In this document: piece by piece, positions 6,145-9,916 of the stretch
Numbering within the stretch: position 1 is the first letter of the stretch
Layout of the letters: each line of letters starts with the position of its first letter
Assembly (NCBI GenBank): GCA_009692985.1
Contig: SHYF01000049.1
Span: 1-9,916, forward strand
DNA: 9,916 nucleotides
Source of the DNA: Dehalococcoidia bacterium
GTDB taxonomy: Bacteria; Chloroflexota; Dehalococcoidia; Lucifugimonadales; SHYF01
Reading direction: 5' to 3'
The notes under the pieces: generated by a model
Told to the model about the DNA's origin: nothing
Seen by the model: the letters and a program-made list of their open reading frames with translations, nothing else
Database searches by the model: none
Translations under genes and position numbers: made by a program

Positions 6145-6570
6145 ATGGTCACAACCAAAGAAATACTGGATACAATTGAGTCCGGCGGGCACCGGCCAAC
6201 TGCCAGCCGTCGCCGTGTGCTGGACGCCGTGGTGGCACGCGGGGATGGCTTCACCGCCGAGGAGCTGGTGGCAGAGGTCAAAGGGCTGGGACGGGCCACG
6301 ATTTACAGGACAGTTCGCCTGCTTCTAAAAGAGGGGCTGCTGTGCAAGCTATCTCTACAAGACGGCGCACCCCGCTACACCCTCTTCCACAGGCTTGGCC
6401 ACCATCACCATCTGGTGTGCGTCGGCTGCGGCGTGGTCCAGGAGTTCCGCCAGTCCGTCATAGAGCAGATGCTCATGAACCTAGAGGCCAGCGGGACAGG
6501 CACCATCATGGGGCACCGCATAGAGGTGTACGTGCTCTGTCCGGCTTGCCTTCCAAAAGTCGGAAGCTAG
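6145..6570 (+). CDS. Fur-family metal-responsive repressor (Zur-like by context), 141 aa
   Basis: Metal-sensing transcription factor of the Fur superfamily. The winged-helix domain includes HRPTASRRRVLDAV (16-29), FTAEELVAEV (36-45) and the recognition helix GRATIYRTVRLL (49-60). The dimerisation/metal part has HHHHLVCVGCG (86-96) and LCPAC (131-135); C92/C95 and C132/C135 form the two CxxC pairs of the structural zinc site. The ZIP transporter directly downstream suggests a zinc regulator (Zur type), but Fur, PerR or Mur function cannot be excluded from sequence. Two starts are possible: ATG 6127 (adds MIPSIN, almost leaderless mRNA) and ATG 6145; neither has an SD. I prefer 6145 because the protein then begins like its relatives and 6127 is entangled with the operator, but the choice is open. 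Confidence 0.9.
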   Translation: MVTTKEILDTIESGGHRPTASRRRVLDAVVARGDGFTAEELVAEVKGLGRATIYRTVRLLLKEGLLCKLSLQDGAPRYTLFHRLGHHHHLVCVGCGVVQEFRQSVIEQMLMNLEASGTGTIMGHRIEVYVLCPACLPKVGS

Positions 6571-6604
6571 AGCACTCCCAGCTCATACGTCGGACACAGG
6601 CTCT

Positions 6605-6661
6605 ATGACTGAGATACAAATGCCGAGCATCAACAACCCCACGGCCAGGAGAGACATGTGA
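6605..6661 (+). CDS. Possible 18-residue leader ORF overlapping the ZIP start
   Basis: ATG 6605 opens a reading frame for MTEIQMPSINNPTARRDM whose TGA (6659-6661) overlaps the GTG start (6658-6660) of the transporter as GTGA. Such overlap would allow translational coupling, and the SD of the transporter lies inside this frame. No good SD precedes the small ORF and the peptide resembles nothing I recognise, so it may be chance. Confidence 0.2.
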   Translation: MTEIQMPSINNPTARRDM

Positions 6662-7404
6662 CCGCCTGGGCCTACACCACCCTCAGCGTGCTCATGATCA
6701 GTCTTATCTCCCTGGTGAGCGTGGTGACCATTATACTTGGTCCCCAGCGCTTGGACAGGATCATTCCTCTGCTCATCAGCCTGGCCGTTGGCGCCCTCTT
6801 TGGTGACGCCCTGGTACATCTCTTGCCACAGGCCTTCGAAGACTCCCTCTCACCTGCCCTCGTATCCCTGTATGTCCTCATGGGCATCCTGTTGTTCTTC
6901 TTGTTGGAGCGGTTCCTCCACTGGCACCATGAACACCATGCCCAGTCCATGAATCCGATCCATCCCGTGGCCTACGTCAACCTGGTCGCGGATGCCTTCC
7001 ACAACTTCCTGGACGGGGTTATCATTGGCGCCAGCTATCTGATCAGCACACCTATTGGCCTGGCGACAACTCTGGCAGTCGCCCTTCACGAGATACCCCA
7101 GGAGCTGGGCGACTTCGGGATCCTTGTCCACGCCGGCTTCACGCCACGCCGGGCCCTGCTAATGAACCTCCTATCTGCTCTCCTGGCTGTGGTTGGCGCT
7201 GTGGTCTCCTTGCTTCTGGGGCCTATGTTCGGTGGCTACACGTCGTTCATGCTGCCACTCATTGCTGGAGGTTTTATATACATAGCCGGGGCCGACCTCA
7301 TCCCAGAGCTCCACCATGAGCACGAACTGCCCGGCTCCCTGGCCCAGTTCGCCATGATCCTGGCGGGTATCGGCCTCATGTACCTGCTGCTCCTGGTGGA
7401 GTAG
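6658..7404 (+). CDS. ZIP-family metal (zinc) transporter, 248 aa
   Basis: Integral membrane protein of the ZIP family, which brings Zn2+ and related divalent metals into the cytoplasm. Hydrophobic segments run through most of the protein (about 7-27, 36-57, 68-85, 106-130, 133-150, 166-188, 197-212 and 228-247), consistent with the usual eight. The binuclear metal site signatures are intact: HNFLDG (115-120) in TM4 and HEIPQELGDF (144-153) in TM5. A histidine-rich loop HWHHEHH (88-94) and LHHEHE (218-223) could bind metal. The start is GTG 6658-6660, with AGGAG six bases upstream; the overlapping ATG at 6656 leads directly into TGA. It follows the Fur-family gene by 87 bases with no promoter of its own seen, so the two probably form one metal-controlled operon. 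Metal specificity is inferred. Confidence 0.93.
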   Translation: MTAWAYTTLSVLMISLISLVSVVTIILGPQRLDRIIPLLISLAVGALFGDALVHLLPQAFEDSLSPALVSLYVLMGILLFFLLERFLHWHHEHHAQSMNPIHPVAYVNLVADAFHNFLDGVIIGASYLISTPIGLATTLAVALHEIPQELGDFGILVHAGFTPRRALLMNLLSALLAVVGAVVSLLLGPMFGGYTSFMLPLIAGGFIYIAGADLIPELHHEHELPGSLAQFAMILAGIGLMYLLLLVE

Positions 7405-7534
7405 CCCTGCTGGCGCGCAGATAGCGAAGTGGGTGCAATGGGGGACCCCTTGAACTAGCACGCTCCACAGTAGCAGGCAGGCAACTCGGTGGGTGTCCCG
7501 AACCTGCTTACGAAAACACATGACACCGAGCTTT

Positions 7535-7700
7535 GGGGGAGTCCACGGGGGCAAGCCCACTTTGCAGGGGAACTGGGGAGTGTCCCCCAGATTCAAAACT
7601 CCCTCTCTCCGCATCGGAGAGGGGGATACAGTGGGTGAGGTCAAGGACTTTTGAGACAAGACTACAGGAAGGGGGCGAGGGGGATGGTCGAGGGTGTTTC
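7535..7700 (+). repeat. Intergenic hairpin repeat, copy B
   Basis: Shares the element order of copies A and C: a GC-rich opening with GGGGCAAGCCC, GCAGGGGAACTGGGG-AGTGT-CCCCAG (stem 7573-7578 with 7585-7590), CAGATTCAAAA, then CCCTCTCTCCG-CAT-CGGAGAGGGGG (7601-7625), and finally GGGGGATGGTCGA. Relative to copy C it carries an extra stretch of about 45 bases (roughly 7628-7672) between the second stem and GGGGGCGAGGGGGAT. Non-coding. Confidence 0.7.
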
Positions 7701-7702
7701 CC

Positions 7703-7721
7703 ATCACCCTGCTAGGGTGAT
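7703..7721 (+). repeat. Perfect 8-bp hairpin after repeat B
   Basis: ATCACCCT (7703-7710), loop GCT, AGGGTGAT (7714-7721). It is not followed by a T-run on either strand, so a terminator role is doubtful. It might be the edge of the repeat element. Confidence 0.5.
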
Positions 7722-7739
7722 CATCCCGCTAATTTCCTT

Positions 7740-7780
7740 CCCTTTGGCTTCGCTCAGAGTAAACTCAGCTCAGGATGAAC
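7740..7780 (+). repeat. Short dispersed repeat with CTCAGAGTAAACTC core
   Basis: Contains TTCGCTCAGAGTAAACTC followed by AGCTCAGGATGAAC. The first part resembles 9569-9591 (TTCGCTGCACTCAGGGTAAACTC); the second resembles the right half of the repeat at 8979-9002. It seems to be a composite of two short repeat types. Confidence 0.45.
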
Positions 7781-7834
7781 GTGGAAGAACTGCCGCCCTT
7801 CACCAACGCCGAGCCTGCAATACCGTCAGGCGCA

Positions 7835-8788
7835 TCAAGAGCCGCGCCGCATCGCGTCCAATATGTCGTCTACCTGCTGCTTCTCCTGGGGCGTAAGGTG
7901 CCACGCTGCCGCCTTGGCGTTGTCCACGACCTGCTCCGGCTTGGTTGCTCCTGCTATGACGCTGCTCACCGCAGGCGTGGCCAAAAGCCAAGCTATGGCC
8001 AGCTCCACCATGGTGTGCTCCCGTTCTATGGCGAATGTCTCCAGCCGTTCCAGAACGTCGAAATTGGCGCCAGTGAGCGTGCTCTGTTGGGCCCGCGCGT
8101 TGCCAGCTAGCCTGGTGCCTTCGGGGGCTGGCTGGCCACGGTGGTACTTCCCAGTGAGGAACCCGCTGGCCAGGGGGTAGTACGGCAGAATGCCCAGGCC
8201 GTAGGCCTGGCAGCAGGGCACTACCTCCCTTTCCGCCCTCCGGTCTAGCATGTTGTATTCCGGCTGAGCGCTGATGAATGTCTCCAGGTGAAGTGACCGA
8301 GCGGTCCAGGCGGCCTCCGCTAGGCGCCATGCGGGAAAGTTGGAGCAGCCGATGTACAGCACCTTTCCCTGTCGCACCAGGTCGTCCAGCGTCCTGAGAG
8401 TTTCCTCAATGGGCGTGGCGAAGTCCGGGCGGTGCACCTGGTACAAGTCAATGTAGTCGGTCCCAAGCAACTTCAGGCTTTTCTCCACCGCCTCTATTAT
8501 ATGGATGCGCGAAGTGCCGCGCTGGTTCGGCCCTTTTCCGGTAGCACCGTGGAACTTGGTGGCCAGCACCACCTGGGAGCGAATGCCCTTTATTGATTTC
8601 CCAATGTACTCCTCTGACAGGCCATTCCCGTAGCTGTCGGACGTATCCACCATGTTGATTCCCACCTCGATTGCCTGGCGCACAACCCTGTCCGCCTGTT
8701 GGGCGTCCGTACGCCCACCGAAGTTGTTTGTGCCAAGCCCTACGACCGACACCTGTAAGCCTGAGTTACCCAGCCGACGATATTCCAT
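7835..8788 (-). CDS. Aldo/keto reductase, 317 aa
   Basis: Second aldo/keto reductase in the window, of the type that resembles YghZ/potassium-channel beta-subunit proteins in its N-terminal MEYRRLGNSGLQVSVVGLGTNNFGG. The catalytic tetrad is complete: D48 and Y53 in VDTSDSYG, K78 in LATKF, H119 in LYQVHRPD. IGCSNFPAW, SAQPEYNMLDR, YPLASGFLTGKY and VIAGATKPEQVVDNAKA continue the barrel and the NADPH site. The frame is open to 8812, but I choose ATG 8786-8788, which has AGG six bases upstream and begins like its relatives. It stands alone: the neighbours are convergent (ZIP) and divergent (DUF2277) with repeat-rich gaps. A weak promoter candidate lies upstream. Substrate unknown. Confidence 0.92.
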   Translation of the reverse strand: MEYRRLGNSGLQVSVVGLGTNNFGGRTDAQQADRVVRQAIEVGINMVDTSDSYGNGLSEEYIGKSIKGIRSQVVLATKFHGATGKGPNQRGTSRIHIIEAVEKSLKLLGTDYIDLYQVHRPDFATPIEETLRTLDDLVRQGKVLYIGCSNFPAWRLAEAAWTARSLHLETFISAQPEYNMLDRRAEREVVPCCQAYGLGILPYYPLASGFLTGKYHRGQPAPEGTRLAGNARAQQSTLTGANFDVLERLETFAIEREHTMVELAIAWLLATPAVSSVIAGATKPEQVVDNAKAAAWHLTPQEKQQVDDILDAMRRGS

Positions 8789-8832
8789 ATGCGACCTATT
8801 TCTGTGTGACACCTAAGTTCGACGTGTCAGTT

Positions 8833-8862
8833 ACTGTACCAGATAGCGCATGACCCTGGCAA
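8833..8862 (-). promoter_or_regulatory. Candidate promoter of the second aldo/keto reductase
   Basis: On the minus strand TTGCCA (8862-8857, 5 of 6) and TACAGT (8838-8833, 4 of 6) are separated by 18 bases, about 45 bases before the ATG. The -10 is weak, so this is tentative. GTGTGACAC, seen in the vapBC operator region, recurs between promoter and gene, possibly by chance. Confidence 0.35.
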
Positions 8863-8912
8863 TTAGGGCACCTGGGCGTGTATCGTTTGCTTCTAAGTGG
8901 TAGCGACCTGTC

Positions 8913-8941
8913 TTGGCGCTAATTGTCATTGGGCGTATAAA
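8913..8941 (+). promoter_or_regulatory. Candidate plus-strand promoter toward DUF2277
   Basis: TTGGCG (8913-8918, 4 of 6) and TATAAA (8936-8941, 5 of 6) with a 17-base spacer. It lies about 230 bases before the DUF2277 ATG, so the transcript would run through hairpin repeat C. Weak evidence. Confidence 0.28.
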
Positions 8942-8978
8942 CTGAGACTGTTTTCTGATCCCTATACCGTTCGTATCC

Positions 8979-9002
8979 TTCGACAAGCTCAGGATGAGCG
9001 GG
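8979..9002 (+). repeat. Short hairpin repeat, TTCGACAAGCTCA type, copy 2
   Basis: Same element as 5222-5245 with two loop differences (GG for CC); GCTCA and TGAGC flank the loop. Non-coding. Confidence 0.6.
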
Positions 9003-9038
9003 GCTGCTACTCGTTGTGCACCCTAGCAGGCTGCTGAA

Positions 9039-9151
9039 AAAGAGGAGCCCAGAGGGGCTTTGCCCTTCTGGCAGGGGACTGGGGGTGTCCCCCAGATATC
9101 TTTTAAACCCCCTTCCTGGCCAGGAAGGGGGCAGGGGGATAGTCGAAAGAG
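9039..9151 (+). repeat. Intergenic hairpin repeat, copy C
   Basis: The clearest copy. Elements in order: GAGGGGCTTTGCCC, GGCAGGGGA, stem CTGGGGG-TGT-CCCCCAG (9079-9095), ATATCTTTTAAA, then a perfect 24-base palindrome (9108-9131, left arm CCCCCTTCCTGG), then CAGGGGGATAGTCGAAAG. Copies A and B keep the same order with imperfect stems. The element ends about ten bases before the SD of the DUF2277 gene, so it would lie in that mRNA's leader if transcription starts further upstream. Confidence 0.75.
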
Positions 9152-9173
9152 TTTTTCATTGAGGAGACCCGCC

Positions 9174-9389
9174 ATGTGCAGGAGCATCAAGACATTGCGA
9201 AACGCCGATATGCCGGCTACTGAGGATGATGTACGAGCGGCCGCATTGCAGTTCGTGCGCAAGATCAGCGGATACCGCAAGCCGTCCCACGCCAACACCG
9301 AGGCCTTCAATGCTGCGGTTGACGAAATCGCATCCGCTTCCCACAAGCTGCTTATGGCGCTGCAGTCGCCCGCAGCGGTAATCAGGTGA
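9174..9389 (+). CDS. DUF2277 family small protein, 71 aa
   Basis: Small cytoplasmic protein of unknown function. The N-terminus MCRSIKTLRNADMPATEDDV (1-20), the stretch AAALQFVRKISGYRKPS (22-38) and the AFNAAVDEIASASHKLL helix (44-60) match the pattern I know for the DUF2277 family, which begins MCR-IKTL and is 70-90 residues long. ATG 9174-9176 is preceded by GAGGAG (9161-9166) with seven-base spacing, a strong ribosome binding site; the longer open frame back to 9060 lies inside the hairpin repeat and is not used. The family recognition is by memory of its sequence pattern. No partner gene follows on the same strand, so context gives no clue to its role. Confidence 0.85.
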   Translation: MCRSIKTLRNADMPATEDDVRAAALQFVRKISGYRKPSHANTEAFNAAVDEIASASHKLLMALQSPAAVIR

Positions 9390-9471
9390 GACAGACGGTG
9401 TATATGCCGGGCCGACTCGTGAATGAGATGGTGGGGTGAGTAGAAAGGTAAGTCTGATAAACCAAACGAGC

Positions 9472-9549
9472 GGTGTTTCGGCCTGTTATGCCGAGGGAGT
9501 CACGATGCAGTTGGGGCGACCGAGGCATGACAGGCCCAACTCAAACACC
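9472..9549 (+). repeat. Long imperfect inverted repeat, possible structured RNA or element end
   Basis: GGTGTTT (9472-9478) and GGCCTGTTATGCC (9480-9492) are mirrored by GGCATGACAGGCC (9524-9536) and AAACACC (9543-9549). The inner arms match at 12 of 13 positions (the odd pair is T-A against C-G, readable as wobble on one strand), the outer arms at 7 of 7. The loop is 31 bases. Inside it, GTTGGG (9510-9515) can pair with CCCAAC (9535-9540) just beyond the inner stem, giving a competing hairpin or pseudoknot. It lies 80 bases after the DUF2277 stop; no known RNA family was recognised. Confidence 0.5.
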
Positions 9550-9565
9550 AGCCTGATGCCTTAGA

Positions 9566-9600
9566 CCCTTCGCTGCACTCAGGGTAAACTCGGCGAAGGG
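9566..9600 (+). repeat. Hairpin repeat with CTCAGGGTAAACTC core
   Basis: CCCTTCGC (9566-9573) and GCGAAGGG (9593-9600) form a perfect 8-bp stem around a loop containing CACTCAGGGTAAACTC. Related to 7740-7780. No T-run follows, so a terminator role is not supported. Confidence 0.55.
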
Positions 9601-9624
9601 TATCAGCTAAGCGGAGCATGCAAA

Positions 9625-9644
9625 CCCCTGACTTATGTCGGGGG
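9625..9644 (-). terminator. Candidate terminator hairpin after the small KOW-like gene
   Basis: On the minus strand CCCCCGAC-ATAA-GTCAGGGG forms an eight-pair stem (one G-T wobble on the RNA level) with a four-base loop, followed by TTTGCAT. It starts 20 bases after the stop of the minus-strand gene. The T-run is short, so termination is plausible but weak. Confidence 0.4.
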
Positions 9645-9663
9645 TATAATTCTTGAAACCGCC

Positions 9664-9903
9664 TCACAGCCTGGGCATAACCTCTATCTCATTTTCCCGG
9701 AGAATAGCCCGCGACCCCAGGCCGCCCAGAGGCCAATCGAATAGGACGCGCCAGCCTCGCGACTCCGGCGGGCCGCCGAAGGGGCCGCCGGCGCCACCAA
9801 CGTAGGAGACCAGCGCCTCCACATGGCCTGTGCGGCCAAAGTGCGTCGAGCCAGGACCGATAACCCGGACCCGGCACCCTACCTGGACCTTTTGTTGCGC
9901 CAT
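9664..9903 (-). CDS. Small SH3/KOW-like hypothetical protein, 79 aa
   Basis: Not assigned to a named family. From the ATG at 9901-9903 the protein begins MAQQKVQVGCRVRVIGPGST and continues HFGRTGHVEALVSY. That alternation of hydrophobic and basic residues with GRTGHVE looks like a KOW/SH3-type beta-barrel, a fold often used to bind RNA, DNA or protein. A glycine/proline-rich linker (GGAGGPFGGPP) follows, then WRVLFDWPLGG and ENEIEVMP. No signal peptide or membrane segment. Another in-frame ATG at 9913-9915 would add four residues, and the gene might begin outside the window; neither visible start has a convincing SD. It is supported as a gene by its coherent protein and the hairpin after its stop. 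Function unknown. Confidence 0.6.
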   Translation of the reverse strand: MAQQKVQVGCRVRVIGPGSTHFGRTGHVEALVSYVGGAGGPFGGPPESRGWRVLFDWPLGGLGSRAILRENEIEVMPRL

Positions 9904-9916
9904 GCCAGCTACCATG

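Larger units (their letters stand above)
7405..7834. other. Gene-free stretch with hairpins between two convergent genes
   Basis: No plausible gene was found in these 430 bases; open frames here lack SDs and family features. It holds inverted pieces near the ZIP stop (CTCGGTG 7485-7491 with CACCGAG 7524-7530; AGCAGG 7472-7477 with CCTGCT 7503-7508, crossing each other), hairpin repeat copy B, a compact stem at 7703-7721, and a short repeat at 7740-7780. Some of these may end the two converging transcripts, but no classical stem with a T-run is present. Confidence 0.7.
8789..9173. other. Repeat-rich divergent intergenic region
   Basis: These 385 bases separate the reductase and the DUF2277 gene. 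No supported gene was found. They hold candidate promoters on both strands (8833-8862 minus, 8913-8941 plus), a TTCGACAAGCTCA-type repeat (8979-9002) and hairpin repeat copy C, which ends just before the DUF2277 ribosome binding site. Confidence 0.65.

Noticed and set aside
7171..7707. 178-codon minus-strand frame overlapping the end of the ZIP gene
   Set aside because: It runs through hairpin repeat B and the ZIP coding region and shows no domain or SD.
9645..9650. Perfect TATAAT on the plus strand
   Set aside because: No -35-like sequence at 16-18 bases upstream and no plus-strand gene downstream; it also lies beside a hairpin that better fits the minus-strand gene.
7405..9663. CRISPR array, tRNA or IS element in the repeat-rich right part
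   Set aside because: The repeats are few, unevenly spaced and without regular spacers; no tRNA arms and no transposase frame were found.

Overview
The window looks like a bacterial chromosome of moderately high GC content. It uses sigma70-type promoters, Shine-Dalgarno (SD) sequences and frequent TTG/GTG starts. Gene content (a tlyA-purF-purM-purH block, a DUF2277 protein, two aldo/keto reductases, a small basic KOW-like protein) and intergenic spaces full of short hairpin repeats would fit Chloroflexota, perhaps a Dehalococcoidia-like lineage. That assignment is inference from general resemblance; no rRNA or other marker is present.

Left part (1-5995, minus strand, read right to left): tlyA (rRNA 2'-O-methyltransferase), purF, a vapBC-type toxin-antitoxin pair, purM, an aldo/keto reductase, and the N-terminal third of purH running off the left edge. 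PurF, PurM and PurH are steps 1, 5 and 9-10 of de novo IMP synthesis. purF has its own clear promoter (TTGACC-18-TATAAT). The purine operon is interrupted: between purF and purM lie a hairpin repeat, a short decayed copy of a purM 5' end, and vapBC with its own promoter. Only 33 bases separate vapC from purM, so part of purM transcription may come from the toxin-antitoxin promoter. The reductase lies between purM and purH, where purN is often found in other bacteria.

Middle part (6086-7404, plus strand): a Fur-family metalloregulator followed by a ZIP-family metal transporter. A near-consensus promoter is followed at once by a 15-base palindrome that overlaps the possible start codons, which suggests an autoregulated metal (probably zinc) uptake operon.

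Right part (7405-9916): a gene-free stretch with hairpin repeats, a second aldo/keto reductase on the minus strand, another repeat-rich gap, a DUF2277 gene on the plus strand, a 274-base gap with a long imperfect inverted repeat, and a small SH3/KOW-like protein on the minus strand with a hairpin after its stop.

Most genes are ordinary housekeeping or metabolic genes. The unusual features are the remodelled purF-purM junction, the operator-over-start arrangement of the Fur/ZIP operon, the three-copy hairpin repeat family, and the unexplained inverted-repeat element near 9472-9549. I saw no phage genes, transposase, CRISPR array, tRNA or rRNA.
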